A stretch of 64,000 nucleotides of DNA from Bradymonas sediminis (GCF_003258315.1 NZ_CP030032.1:4061001-4125000), one strand, 5' to 3'. Positions 1 through 9,398 are shown, counted from the first letter of the stretch. Translations and numbers: made by a program. Notes: generated from the sequence alone by a model not told the origin.

Positions 1-125
1 GCTCACCGAGAACGCCACCTGTCTTAAAAATACATGCTCCGTGAGCCTATAACCCTAACGTATGCCCATGGCGCGTGACAAGATATAACTCACTTCCCCC
101 CTCGGACACCAACAGAGATGCCCCA
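1..125. other. left edge, no gene seen
   Basis: I see no coding region, repeat or RNA gene in this stretch. It lies downstream of the terminator of the minus-strand nuclease gene and may hold the end of an intergenic region continuing to the left. Confidence 0.4.
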
Positions 126-164
126 AAAAAACGAGGCCGCGACTCTCGCCGGAGCCGCGGCCTC
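126..164 (-). terminator. intrinsic terminator of first nuclease gene
   Basis: Arms GAGGCCGCG (133-141) and CGCGGCCTC (156-164) pair. On the minus strand the stem is followed by a run of seven T residues. It sits about 30 bases past the stop of the minus-strand endonuclease gene. Confidence 0.85.
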
Positions 165-193
165 ATCCATTGTCTCAGGCGCCTAGGCCCGGC

Positions 194-1432
194 TTAATAA
201 TCGCTGATCTTCTCGACAAGATGCGGCCAGTCGATAAAGAAGTTCCGGTTTTTCTGGGCCTCCTCGACGGCGTCATTTCGCGCGCGCTCGGCGTCATCGA
301 CCGGGTCCAGCACGTGCCAGGCGCGCATCGCCGCCTCCTCGTCCGCCCGCATCGAATAATCGTAGACCACCGAGAAATACAGCATCGCGCGCGCCACGTT
401 GCCCTTGTGCTCATCGCGCGGCTCAAAGCGGATCTCACCGGCGGCGTTCGCGCCGAGTTTTGACCCACCCTCGCTCCAATCAACGTCGACGACATCGTCA
501 AAATAATAGCTGCTGCGCTTCGAGTTCGACATCGCGTCGACCACGAATAAATGATGGATATCGGACTTCGCGACCCCTGAGGCGCCGCGGCTCTGCGGCC
601 AGGTATGCTCGGTATTATAGTCGTGGCGACTCTGCGCATCCCGCCGGCCGCTGACGAACGCCCGGCGTCCTGTATACGCGCATTCAATCTCGTCATCGGC
701 GCCCACGTGGGCCATATCATATTCGAAAATAAAATCGCGCGCGCCGTCATAATTGAGGCTGCGATGGCTGTGATGCGTGGCCTTTAGCGCCCGTCGAAGA
801 TCATCTTCGCTCAGGTCGTCATAGGGACTCTCAGTCGCGACGGCCTCGCCGCTATCGGGGCTTGAGTCTCCGCCCGCGTCACTCTCGCCGGGGTCGACGC
901 CCTTACACGGTCCGGCCAAACACTCGAGCACGAATTCAAACGCCGCCTCGACGTCGCTCTGGTTGGCCAATTCGAGCCGATACTCTCCCCCGTCGTAAAA
1001 CTCCCAGCCGCTCTCCAAGCGGTCTTTCTGATAGGGAATATGCGCGTCTTCCCCGCTCCCCGGCGAGGAATAGACCAGGGCGCGCGTCTTGCCGGGCCGG
1101 TACATCGTTAACCGCGGGCTCCAGGCCTCGTCGCCCCTGGGGCGAAACCACATCACCACCGTGTCGCCTTCGTCGGCGATAAGCCGAAGACTCAGCGAAG
1201 CATTGGCCGCAACCACACCCTCGAAATGAGCTCCGCTGGTGTGAATGACATCCGGGACCCCCTCAGGGTTCGACTCAGCATCCGCGTTATCGGACTTCCC
1301 GCTGGAGCCACCGGTATTGGTGCCCTCCTGGGGCGCCGACGTCGCCTCGCGATGGTCCGAGTCAACGCCGCAAGCCGACACCGCAAGGGAGAGAAAAAGT
1401 ACGACGAAAAACTGCTGCGAAAATCGTCTCAT
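194..1432 (-). CDS. secreted endonuclease I family lipoprotein (copy A)
   Basis: A 412-residue predicted non-specific DNA/RNA endonuclease of the EndA/NucM/Vvn (endonuclease I) family, exported as a lipoprotein. The signal peptide ends in a lipobox at Cys21 (AVSACG). The nuclease domain occupies about residues 205-412. It carries NTEHTWPQS with the presumed metal-binding Glu275 and general-base His276, the FEPRDEHKGN block with Asn345 as a likely second metal ligand, and the C-terminal NRNFFID block. Unlike the three paralogues further right, it has an extra beta-rich region (about residues 60-175) that resembles a PPC-type sandwich. An acidic, Ser/Gly-rich linker joins the two parts. It is probably surface-exposed or periplasmic and degrades extracellular nucleic acid. 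The gene ends at a strong terminator. Family assignment is confident; substrate and anchoring side are inferred. Confidence 0.9.
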   Translation of the reverse strand: MRRFSQQFFVVLFLSLAVSACGVDSDHREATSAPQEGTNTGGSSGKSDNADAESNPEGVPDVIHTSGAHFEGVVAANASLSLRLIADEGDTVVMWFRPRGDEAWSPRLTMYRPGKTRALVYSSPGSGEDAHIPYQKDRLESGWEFYDGGEYRLELANQSDVEAAFEFVLECLAGPCKGVDPGESDAGGDSSPDSGEAVATESPYDDLSEDDLRRALKATHHSHRSLNYDGARDFIFEYDMAHVGADDEIECAYTGRRAFVSGRRDAQSRHDYNTEHTWPQSRGASGVAKSDIHHLFVVDAMSNSKRSSYYFDDVVDVDWSEGGSKLGANAAGEIRFEPRDEHKGNVARAMLYFSVVYDYSMRADEEAAMRAWHVLDPVDDAERARNDAVEEAQKNRNFFIDWPHLVEKISDY

Positions 1433-1550
1433 AAACTAACTACGGGCATGAGGAGCAAGAAAAGACCGGCTGACAGCCAACCTATATAGCATAGTCGGCG
1501 CGTGGCAGTCTCCGGTCAAAGCAGCGTCGACGAGGCTCGCCGCGCCGGGC

Positions 1551-2174
1551 TCACTCGGGAGCGGGGGCGCAGCGAAATTTCGCGCGGAAAGATCCCTCGG
1601 GGACCGCCCCCGGGTTTCGCCACGGAAAGACAAGCGCGTCATTGCAGACAAGCTCAATCTGGGCGCCCTGGCGACTCGCGCGGCATTGATAATCCACCAT
1701 ATGCCGCGCGCTCTGCGCGATGACCTGAATCATCGGATAGACCTCGCCGTCGAAGTCCACGCTGATCGCCGAGGCGCTCGCGCCGTAGCGCGCGTCTTCG
1801 GGGCCGAAGGTCATCTCGGGCACCGGGCCCAACGCGGAGGAGCCATCGCCGGGCTGAAATTCGAGGGGGAGTTGGGCGGTGAGGATATGGGACTGCTCGG
1901 CCTGGGCCTCGGTCGACAAATCGAAGGCGGCGGGCACCACGATATGAAGGGTGGTTTCTCCCGCGCGCGTCACCGGCTCGCAGGTCGCATCCATCAACTC
2001 AAAGCTGCGCATACGGGCGCCCACGGCAAAGTCCATCGTGCCGGTAGAGACGCCCGTCGGCTCGACCGAGGGGGCCTCGGTCGAGCAAGCCCCCGCGCTC
2101 GCGGCGAGCGCCGCGATAAAGAGTGCGCGACAAGCGCCTCGCCCGGGGGTTGATTTAAGGAAAGTGTCGATCAC
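1551..2174 (-). CDS. putative lipoprotein of unknown function
   Basis: A 207-residue protein with a signal peptide and a lipobox-like AGAC at about Cys30. I recognise no domain in the mature part, which looks like a single beta-rich globular domain with several Cys residues (for example CEP, YQC, LVC, FRC). The GTG start overlaps the clpP stop by four bases (GTGA), so translation is probably coupled to clpP. This start is preferred because it gives a complete signal peptide. The coupling suggests co-expression with clpP, not a shared function. Confidence 0.75.
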   Translation of the reverse strand: MIDTFLKSTPGRGACRALFIAALAASAGACSTEAPSVEPTGVSTGTMDFAVGARMRSFELMDATCEPVTRAGETTLHIVVPAAFDLSTEAQAEQSHILTAQLPLEFQPGDGSSALGPVPEMTFGPEDARYGASASAISVDFDGEVYPMIQVIAQSARHMVDYQCRASRQGAQIELVCNDALVFPWRNPGAVPEGSFRAKFRCAPAPE

Positions 2175-2806
2175 TTTTTCGCGGACTTCTTCGCTTCGGC
2201 TTTCGCCTTTCCTTCGGCCGGATGATTCTCAATGACCGTGTCGATAAGCCCGTATTCTTTGGCCTCCGCAGCGCTCATATAATAATCGCGGTCGGTGTCC
2301 TTCTCGATGCGCTCCATCGACTGGCCGGTGTGGTTGACCAGGATTTGGTTGAGGCGCTCACGCAGGCGCAGGATCTCGCGGGCCTGAATGTCGATATCGG
2401 TGGCCTGCCCGCCCATGCCGCCGCGCATCAGCGGCTGATGGATCAGGATGCGCGAGTTCGGCAGCGCGAAGCGCTTGCCCTTCTGACCAGCGGTCAAAAG
2501 CAGCGCGCCCATCGAGGCCGCCTGGCCCATGCAGATCGTCGAGATCTCGGGGTTCACATATTGCATGGTGTCGTAGATCGCCATGCCCGCGGTGACGCTG
2601 CCGCCCGGGGAGTTGATATAGAGGCTGATCTCTTTATCTGGGTCCTCGCTCTCCAGATACAGAAGTTGAGCGATGATGCTATTGGCGACATCATCGGTGA
2701 CCGGCGTGCCCAAGAAAATGATCCGGTCTTTAAGCAGCCGGCTGAAAATATCCCAGCCGCGCTCGCCGCGGTGTGTTTGCTCAACTACGGAAGGAATGAA
2801 TCCCAT
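2171..2806 (-). CDS. clpP: ATP-dependent Clp protease proteolytic subunit
   Basis: A 211-residue ClpP, the serine-peptidase core that forms a double heptameric ring and degrades proteins unfolded by ClpX or ClpA. The catalytic triad is visible: Ser98 in GQAASMGA, His123 in ILIHQP, and Asp170 in the EKDTDRD block. The oxyanion segment [10 protein letters not shown] and the C-terminal EYGLID block are also present. Length matches the family, with a short Lys/Ala-rich tail. No tig or clpX lies beside it, unlike the usual tig-clpP-clpX order. It overlaps the downstream lipoprotein gene by four bases. It lies between members of the endonuclease I cluster. Confidence 0.97.
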   Translation of the reverse strand: MGFIPSVVEQTHRGERGWDIFSRLLKDRIIFLGTPVTDDVANSIIAQLLYLESEDPDKEISLYINSPGGSVTAGMAIYDTMQYVNPEISTICMGQAASMGALLLTAGQKGKRFALPNSRILIHQPLMRGGMGGQATDIDIQAREILRLRERLNQILVNHTGQSMERIEKDTDRDYYMSAAEAKEYGLIDTVIENHPAEGKAKAEAKKSAKK

Positions 2807-3052
2807 TTTAATTACCTATCAGTGAGAATATAAATTCGGAATCTATCACATTATTCAGCGACATCGTGGGCTCTCGGCGCGCGACGCCCACCGACCTCGC
2901 TTTCCATAACCAACGGGGAGCGGATTATGTTTCAACTCAGCGCGACTGTCCACCCTTGCCCCGCTTTAATATCATTCGCCCCGCGCCACGATTTTCAAGT
3001 AATCAATGGCGCGGTGCTTAAATTCGTCGAAAACCGCCGCGACGAAATGACC

Positions 3053-4192
3053 TCAGAAGTCTGAGATTTGGTCCACCAACTCGGGGTGATCGATAAAGAA
3101 GTTGCGGCTATTTTGCGCCTCGGCGAGTACGTCGTGGCGCGCGCGCTCGGCGGCATCGACCGGGTCGTCGATATGCCATTGGCGCAGCGTCGCGAACGTG
3201 GCGCCAGACGGCATCTCGACGCTTCCTCGCTCACCATATACCACCGCAAAATAGAACATCGCCCGCGCCACATTGCCCTTATGGACATCGCGCGGCTCAA
3301 AGACCTGATCGCCCTGCGCGCTGAAGCCGAGCTTAGAGCCACCCTCACTCCAACTTCCAGACCCCTGCACGACGCCAAAGGGATGGCTGCCGCGTCGACT
3401 ATTGGCCTGCGCATCCGTGATAAAAAGATGATGCAGGTCGGCCTTGGCAACCCCGCTGGCGCCGTGGCTTTGGGGCCAGGTATGCTCGGTATTGAGATCG
3501 TGTTGGCTATACGCGTTGCCCCGCCCCGTCACGATCGCGGTTCGCCCCGTATAAACGCATTCGACCTCTCCATCGGCGCCGACATTATCCATCGCGTATT
3601 GGAACATAACATCACGCGCAGACCCATACCCCAGGTCCGTATGACAATCATGGGAGTCACGCAGCACAGCTTTGAGCGCGTCGTCGGTCAATGCACCGTA
3701 GGTCGTAAAGTCGAACACGCACGGATCAACGCTCGCGTCCTCGTCGACGTCGCCCGCGTCGCTCGCATCTTCGACGTCTTCGGCATCGCTCGTATCTTCG
3801 ACATCTTCGACGTCTTCGGCATCGCTCGCATCTTCGACGTCTTCGACGTCTTCGGCATCGCTCGTATCTTCGACGTCTTCGACGTCTTCGGCATCGCTCG
3901 TATCTTCGACGTCTTCGGCATCGCTCGTATCCTCGACATCTTCGACATCTTCGACGTCACGGGCATCCTCGACGTCACGGGCATCCTCGACGTCACTGTC
4001 GCCATCGGCGTCTTGCGCCGCGTCCTGCCCGCCGGCATCAGCCGTGGCGTCACCCGTATCGGGCTCACCGGCCGCATCGGAGAGCACGTCGGCCTCGGTC
4101 ACATCACCTGAATTCCCGCTGTCGTCGGAGCACGCAGGCGCCGACAAAGCGAAGACAAGAAGCAGCAGAATAAGACGGGAAAACCTTTTCAT
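3053..4192 (-). CDS. secreted endonuclease I family lipoprotein (copy B, acidic repeat linker)
   Basis: A 379-residue member of the endonuclease I family. The lipobox Cys is at residue 21 (SAPACS). Residues about 65-150 are an Asp/Glu/Val low-complexity linker built from DAEDVEDVEDTS-like units. The nuclease domain follows, with NTEHTWPQS, FEPRDVHKGN and NSRNFFID blocks. The linker probably holds the catalytic domain away from the membrane anchor. It is the last gene of a likely three-gene operon read right to left with copies C and D. A spacer of 63 bases separates it from copy C. Its upstream leader is nearly identical to that of copy C, which points to recent tandem duplication. Confidence 0.9.
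   Translation of the reverse strand: MKRFSRLILLLLVFALSAPACSDDSGNSGDVTEADVLSDAAGEPDTGDATADAGGQDAAQDADGDSDVEDARDVEDARDVEDVEDVEDTSDAEDVEDTSDAEDVEDVEDTSDAEDVEDVEDASDAEDVEDVEDTSDAEDVEDASDAGDVDEDASVDPCVFDFTTYGALTDDALKAVLRDSHDCHTDLGYGSARDVMFQYAMDNVGADGEVECVYTGRTAIVTGRGNAYSQHDLNTEHTWPQSHGASGVAKADLHHLFITDAQANSRRGSHPFGVVQGSGSWSEGGSKLGFSAQGDQVFEPRDVHKGNVARAMFYFAVVYGERGSVEMPSGATFATLRQWHIDDPVDAAERARHDVLAEAQNSRNFFIDHPELVDQISDF
3766..4005. repeat. intragenic 36-bp/27-bp tandem repeat encoding the acidic linker
   Basis: The DNA is built from repeated blocks around TCTTCGACGTCTTCGGCATC. They encode 12-residue DAEDVEDVEDTS and 9-residue DAEDVEDTS units in the minus-strand nuclease. Near-identical units suggest copy-number change by slippage. 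Confidence 0.8.
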
Positions 4193-4213
4193 AGCACGAC
4201 TTTATGGTTGGAA
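4193..4213 (-). promoter_or_regulatory. conserved leader upstream of nuclease copy B
   Basis: Read on the minus strand, the bases before the start are CGTTCCAACCATAAAGTC followed by a short spacer and ATG. The same block, with one change, lies before copy C at 5213-5233. It may carry the ribosome-binding site or a promoter element, or may only mark the duplication junction. Confidence 0.4.
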
Positions 4214-4255
4214 CGTTTAATCAAAAAGCTCAGGCTCGACCAGCGCGTTTAAGAC

Positions 4256-5212
4256 TCAGAAGTCTGAAATCTGGTCGACCAATTCGGGATAATCGATAAA
4301 GAAATTGCGACTCCTCTGCACGCCTTCAATCGCGTCGTTTCGCGCCCGCTCGGCGTCGTCGACCGGGTCGAGCACATGCCAGGCGCGCATCGCCGCTTCT
4401 TCATCGGCGTTGACCTCGTAATTATAGACCACCGAGAAATACAGAATCGCGCGCGCGACATTGCCCTTATGCTCATCGCGGGGCTCAAATCGGGTCTCGC
4501 CCGCGGCGTTGCGGCCCAACTTCGACCCGCCCTCGCTCCAGGTTACGTCCACGACATCGTCGAAGAAGTTATTGCTGCGCCGTGAGTTGACGGGCATATC
4601 GGTGATGAAGAGATGGTGCAGGTCGGCCTTGGCCACGCCCGACGCCCCGCGGCTCTGCGGCCAGGTATGCTCGGTATTATAATCATGCTGGCTCTGCGCG
4701 TTGCTGCGGTCATCGACGAACGCGGTGCGCCCGGTATAGACGCACTCGATCTGGCCAGTTGGCCCGTTATTGGCCATCTCATATTCAAAAAGAAAGTCGC
4801 GCGCCGAGTCATAGCCGAGGTCGTCATGGCCCCGATGCGTCTGGCGCAGCGCGCCCTTGAGCGAGCCGTCGGTCAACCCGCTAAAGGGGTTCTCCGGGGT
4901 GCCGTTAGTGTCCGGCTCATCGCTCCCAACATCCGGCGTCCCCAGGTCTTCGCCACTATCTTCGTCGCCCGTAGCGTCCTTCGGCTCCACGTCCGCGGAG
5001 GCCGCGTCTTTTTCCTCGGGGTCGACATCCTCCTCCCCGTTGGAGCGCCCATCTTCGGAGGCCGTATCCTGCGATGCATCCGTATTTTCACGAATATCCG
5101 ACACCACGTCGGCGCTGAGCGTCTCTCTCGGCGCGTTGCTATCCGCCGAGCAGGCCGGCGCGCTGATGGCGAGCATGAGGAGAAGAAGAAACTGCTGAGA
5201 AAACCTTTTCAT
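4256..5212 (-). CDS. secreted endonuclease I family lipoprotein (copy C)
   Basis: A 318-residue endonuclease I lipoprotein with the lipobox Cys at residue 21 (SAPACS). An acidic Asp/Glu/Ser linker covers about residues 25-105. The nuclease domain runs to the end, with NTEHTWPQS holding the Glu-His pair, FEPRDEHKGN, and RSRNFFID. The nuclease part is closer to copy A (shared DYNTEHTWPQSRGASGVAK and FFDDVVDV stretches) than the linkers are. It is the middle gene of the B-C-D run, 47 bases after copy D. Confidence 0.9.
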   Translation of the reverse strand: MKRFSQQFLLLLMLAISAPACSADSNAPRETLSADVVSDIRENTDASQDTASEDGRSNGEEDVDPEEKDAASADVEPKDATGDEDSGEDLGTPDVGSDEPDTNGTPENPFSGLTDGSLKGALRQTHRGHDDLGYDSARDFLFEYEMANNGPTGQIECVYTGRTAFVDDRSNAQSQHDYNTEHTWPQSRGASGVAKADLHHLFITDMPVNSRRSNNFFDDVVDVTWSEGGSKLGRNAAGETRFEPRDEHKGNVARAILYFSVVYNYEVNADEEAAMRAWHVLDPVDDAERARNDAIEGVQRSRNFFIDYPELVDQISDF

Positions 5213-5233
5213 ATCAAGACTTTATAGTTGGAA
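5213..5233 (-). promoter_or_regulatory. conserved leader upstream of nuclease copy C
   Basis: The minus strand reads CGTTCCAACTATAAAGTC just before the ATG, matching the leader of copy B at 4193-4213. Its role is unknown. Confidence 0.4.
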
Positions 5234-5259
5234 CGACAAATGATTAACTGGGGTTCAAC

Positions 5260-6129
5260 TTAGAAATTCGAAATCGAGTCGACCAGATCAGGTCGATCTA
5301 TAAAGAAGTTTCGACTCCGTTGAATTCCCTCGATGGCATCGTTGCGCGCGCGCTCCGCGTCGTCGACCGGATCCTGCACATGCCAGGCCCGCAGCGTCGC
5401 CTCCTCGTCGCGCGCGACTTGATGATTATAGGTCACCGCGAAATAGAAGATCGCGCGGGCCACATTGCCCTTATGCACGTCCCGCGGCTCAAAACGCTTG
5501 TGCCCGGAAGAGTCCGAGCCGAGCTTGGAGCCGCCCTCGCTCCAGCTTGCGTTGACCACATTTCCAAAAGACACGCTTCCTCGTTTTCCGTTGGCCGCGC
5601 CGTCAGTGATAAAGAGGTGATGCAGGTCGGAGCGCGCGACCCCCGAGGCCCCGCGGCTCTGCGGCCAGGTATGCTCGGTATTATACATCGGGTTCTGATT
5701 CTGGGCGTCCAATCGCCCCTCCACGAAGGCCTTTCGCCCGGTATAGACGCACTCGATCTGGCCGACCGCGCCGACATTGGCCATATCGTACTCGAACATA
5801 AAGTCACGGGCCGGGCCGTAGCCGAGGTCTCGATGACGGCGATTGGTCTGGCGCAGCGCGCTCTTCAGGGCGCTGTCGCGCAACCCCTCGTAGGGATCTT
5901 CTTCGACCTCGGCGACATCCGCCGGCGCCGCGTCGGCCGAGACGCCGTCTTCGGAAAGAACATCTTCGGCGACATCGCCCGCGTCAGCGCCGGCGTCGAC
6001 CTCAATCTGCGCGTCGGCGGTGATATCGGGCGAGTTCGTGTCGCCCGAGCCGGCGCTATCGTCGGAGCAAGCAGGCGCCGACAGCGCGGCGAATAAAAGC
6101 AATAAGCTAACAATCGAAAATCGTTTCAT
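5260..6129 (-). CDS. secreted endonuclease I family lipoprotein (copy D)
   Basis: A 289-residue endonuclease I lipoprotein when started at the ATG at 6129, which opens directly on the signal peptide MKRFSIVSLLLL with lipobox Cys21. The open frame extends 74 codons further upstream, but that extension has no signal-like features and I reject it. The linker is short and acidic. The nuclease domain carries NTEHTWPQS, FEPRDVHKGN and RSRNFFID. It is the first gene of the D-C-B run. It is transcribed divergently from the AsmA/GT51 gene that starts at 6405, so the shared upstream region is about 275 bases. Confidence 0.88.
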   Translation of the reverse strand: MKRFSIVSLLLLFAALSAPACSDDSAGSGDTNSPDITADAQIEVDAGADAGDVAEDVLSEDGVSADAAPADVAEVEEDPYEGLRDSALKSALRQTNRRHRDLGYGPARDFMFEYDMANVGAVGQIECVYTGRKAFVEGRLDAQNQNPMYNTEHTWPQSRGASGVARSDLHHLFITDGAANGKRGSVSFGNVVNASWSEGGSKLGSDSSGHKRFEPRDVHKGNVARAIFYFAVTYNHQVARDEEATLRAWHVQDPVDDAERARNDAIEGIQRSRNFFIDRPDLVDSISNF

Positions 6130-6404
6130 ATGATCGGTTGGGTTTGTGGAGGAGGGCAGAAACGGCGCTGAGGTGGGATTTCGCTCCAGCGCCAGGGCAC
6201 AATAGTCCTTTTCGCGCCGCGTTCCAAGAATCTTTCGTAGTCGCGCCAACAAGGGTATGAGATAAGCCGCCGAACCCGGCGGGTTTTGACGCCAGTCGAC
6301 CCGCAGCGGTGGATTAAAGTAGAATGCTCCGACATGCCTTTGAACGGGCATCTGACCGGCTCAAAGTCTGTAAATTTCGTCCTCGCCCTCAAAAGCAGTC
6401 AATC

Positions 6405-9398
6405 ATGTCTCGTCGCTTTGTTTATTTTGCGCTCATCGGCCTGCTGCTGGGCGCCCTTTTGGTGGGGCTCCCCTACGGGCTTAAGCACCTCGCCGAGCAG
6501 CAATTGCGCGCTCAATTGGACCAACGCGGCGTCGACCTGCAATGGGAAGAGCTCGCCTGGCAATGGCCCACGACGGTCGAGCTGAGCGATGTTAAATTCT
6601 CAACCCAGCGCGCGACCTTTCAAATCAGCGGGGGGATCGAACGGGTGGAGGTCGCGCTTTCCAGCAGCTCGATGCTCGGGAAGAGCGCCGAGATCGGCGA
6701 TGTTTCCCTCGCCTCTGGCACGCTCAAGATCCAGAAACTCGCCGGCGACCCGGCGCTTGATAGCGCGCAAAATGACGTGGCCCCCGACAGCCCACAAACC
6801 ACAGTGGCGGCTGTGGAAAACCTGTGGGCAAAGCTGTGGGAAGGGCTGGGGAAAACCGGCAACATCGAGGCAAAAGACCTTAAAATTCAACTCCTTGACG
6901 AATCCCACACCCTCCTCGAAATGCAAATCACAGAGGTGGTCTTAAGCGAGGACGCCCTTCGCGAAAACACCGCGGGTGACCCGAATTTTCTGCCCCCCTC
7001 GACCGCGCACCGAACCCTGCGCGCCCAGGGCGAAGTCGAGCTGAAGACCGCCAAATATAGCGCGATCTTCGCTCAACTCACCGCTCCCGAAAACCCCGAC
7101 AGCGCGGACTTCGAATTCCCGCCCATCCCCTGGTCGCTGGACGCATACCTCGCCGCCGCCGACCAATCGATCACCCTGAAGCTCGGCGCGCCTTCGCCCG
7201 AAGACGCCCTCTTATCGCTCAACATCCCGAATATCGCCGACCTGAACCTGCACCACGTCACCGCCTCGACCGACCGCACGCTCAAGCTCGACCTGAGCGC
7301 GCACCAGGCGAGCGCGCGCCTGGGAAGCGTCGCGAAGCCGGCGCTTGAGGTTGATGTTTTGCAGATTCGGGCGACCCGGGCGTCGCCGACAGCATCCATC
7401 GCGTGGAGCATCATTGAGCCGACCCTCGCCGTCGCGCCCACGCGCCTCACCGAGCTTCAACGCAACCTCACCGACCTGCGCGATGCGCTCAAACCCGAAC
7501 CGACGGCCGACGACAAACCCGCGGCGAAAAGCAACAAGTCAGGTGGCTGGCGCATGCGCCTGACCCATTGGCTGCAGCGCGGTGACCTGAGCATCGTCAA
7601 CGGTCATTTTGACCTGCGCCTGGTCGAGGGCGGCGAGGTGGCCCGCGAGATCGCGCTGGTGCAGAACTTCGACGGCACGCTGCGCGACGGGCGCCTGCAA
7701 ACCAAGGGCGTCTCGGCGGGCGGGCGCGTCCGGCTCGGCGCCAAATTTACGCCCGGCTCATGGCTTCCCCACGCGGTCGCCCTGGAGCTCGACAATATTC
7801 GCCTCGATGATCTCCCCGGCGTCCAGGAAGGTCGCACACTTCCCAAGCGCGGCGTGCGCGGGCGCATCGGCGGCATCATCGACGCCAACCTGCGCCTGTG
7901 GACCCACGGCGAGCTCGCCCCGGTGCGCAGCGCCACCGCGAGCGTGAACCTCGGCGGGAGCCTGACCTGGCGCGACGGCAACGTCGATATCTCGGGGCTC
8001 GCCGACACCCCCATTGACGCGATCAACGCGAGCACCGAGTTCTTGCTCTCCTGGGCCGCCAACACCTCGCGCGTCGAGTTATCCCAGGCGCGGGTTCAAT
8101 ACGGCCCGATCGTCGGAAACCTGCGCGGCCAATGGCGCGATTACCCGCTTGACCCGGTCCTCGACCTCGCCCTTGATATCGACGAGATCGGCTGCCAGGA
8201 CGCGGTCCGCGCGCTGCCCGACGCCCTGTTGGGCGCCTACCGCGATATCGAGATCGAGGGCAAAGCCGCGCCGCGATTCTCACTGCACCTGCCGGTCTAT
8301 CATCCCCGAAAGATCCGCATTCAGGTCGAGGACTTCGTCGACCTCTGCCATGTCACCGCGCTTAAGGCGCGAAAATCCGCCTGGCCCGACCTCACGATCG
8401 CCGCACACGCCGCGCCCAAGCCCGCGCCGGCTCAAAAACCCGCGCGATTTAACCCCTCAGGGCTCCTCGCCCATTTCGGCGCGGCGCCCACGCCCGCGCC
8501 CTGGCCCGCGCCGCCCTTTGTGCGTGACGAAACCTATGAATTGCCCGAAATCCCCAGCACCCATCAGCGAAATCGCTTCGACGACGTCCACTGGCTCAAC
8601 CGCCCCTTCATCAAACAGGTCACCGAAGGCGTCACCGAAGAAGTCGAGGTCCTGGTCGGCCCCGGCACCCCGGACTATAAGCCGCTGCGCGACCTGCCGC
8701 CCTATGTCGGCGCCGCGGCCTACCTCAGCGAAGAGATGGAGTTCTACGAGAACCACGGCATCGATCTGGGGCTGATTCAGCGCGCGCTGCGCATTGATTT
8801 CGAGAAGGGCCGCTTCGTCTACGGCGGCTCGACCATCACCCAGCAATTGGTCAAAAACCTGTTCTTATCGCGCGATAAAAAGCTCGCGCGCAAATTCAAA
8901 GAGGCGCTGATCTCCTGGCGCATCGAGGACACCGTGCCGAAGTGGCGCGTGCTCGAGCTGTATATCAACGTCATCGAATACGCCCAGGATATCTACGGGA
9001 TCGGGCCGGCCGCGCGCTATTATTTCGACAAGGACGCCGCCGATCTCACCCCGCGCGAGGCGGTCTTTTTGGCCGTGCTCAAGCCGGCGCCCTGGTACGG
9101 CGACCGCTTTCGCCGCCGCCGCTCAACCCCCACCAAACATTGGTGGTTCGACCGAATGGGCGAGATTATGGGGCGCCTGGTCGATAAGGGATATCTCACC
9201 GCCGAGCAGGCAGAGGCCGAAAAACCCTATATTCTTGAATGGGATAAAGACGGTCGCTATATCCCCGCGGCTGCGCCGGCGGTCGCCGTCGAGCCAGCCG
9301 AGCCCGAAGCGGCCCCCCGAAACACAGCCCCTCAGGGCATGGATCTTGCGCCCCATATTACGGACAGCGCCAACCCACCCGGCGACGAGCGCGATTAG
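6405..9398 (+). CDS. AsmA-like protein fused to peptidoglycan glycosyltransferase (GT51) domain
   Basis: A 997-residue envelope protein. The start at 6405 (MSRRFVYFALIG) is preferred over an upstream frame extension because it opens on an N-terminal membrane segment (residues about 3-25). Residues about 30-700 are a long beta-rich region resembling AsmA/DUF748-type proteins. Residues about 745-935 form a glycosyltransferase family 51 domain. It has the EExxFYxNHGID motif with likely catalytic Glu776, GGSTITQQLVKNLFL, and the KxxEALISWRIE and ELYINVIEYAQDIYGIGPAA blocks. GT51 enzymes polymerise lipid II into glycan strands. No transpeptidase domain is present, so it would be monofunctional. 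The last 60 residues are Ala/Pro-rich. The gene converges on the acyl-CoA dehydrogenase with a two-base gap. The GT51 call is confident; the AsmA-like label for the front is moderate. Confidence 0.85.
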   Translation: MSRRFVYFALIGLLLGALLVGLPYGLKHLAEQQLRAQLDQRGVDLQWEELAWQWPTTVELSDVKFSTQRATFQISGGIERVEVALSSSSMLGKSAEIGDVSLASGTLKIQKLAGDPALDSAQNDVAPDSPQTTVAAVENLWAKLWEGLGKTGNIEAKDLKIQLLDESHTLLEMQITEVVLSEDALRENTAGDPNFLPPSTAHRTLRAQGEVELKTAKYSAIFAQLTAPENPDSADFEFPPIPWSLDAYLAAADQSITLKLGAPSPEDALLSLNIPNIADLNLHHVTASTDRTLKLDLSAHQASARLGSVAKPALEVDVLQIRATRASPTASIAWSIIEPTLAVAPTRLTELQRNLTDLRDALKPEPTADDKPAAKSNKSGGWRMRLTHWLQRGDLSIVNGHFDLRLVEGGEVAREIALVQNFDGTLRDGRLQTKGVSAGGRVRLGAKFTPGSWLPHAVALELDNIRLDDLPGVQEGRTLPKRGVRGRIGGIIDANLRLWTHGELAPVRSATASVNLGGSLTWRDGNVDISGLADTPIDAINASTEFLLSWAANTSRVELSQARVQYGPIVGNLRGQWRDYPLDPVLDLALDIDEIGCQDAVRALPDALLGAYRDIEIEGKAAPRFSLHLPVYHPRKIRIQVEDFVDLCHVTALKARKSAWPDLTIAAHAAPKPAPAQKPARFNPSGLLAHFGAAPTPAPWPAPPFVRDETYELPEIPSTHQRNRFDDVHWLNRPFIKQVTEGVTEEVEVLVGPGTPDYKPLRDLPPYVGAAAYLSEEMEFYENHGIDLGLIQRALRIDFEKGRFVYGGSTITQQLVKNLFLSRDKKLARKFKEALISWRIEDTVPKWRVLELYINVIEYAQDIYGIGPAARYYFDKDAADLTPREAVFLAVLKPAPWYGDRFRRRRSTPTKHWWFDRMGEIMGRLVDKGYLTAEQAEAEKPYILEWDKDGRYIPAAAPAVAVEPAEPEAAPRNTAPQGMDLAPHITDSANPPGDERD

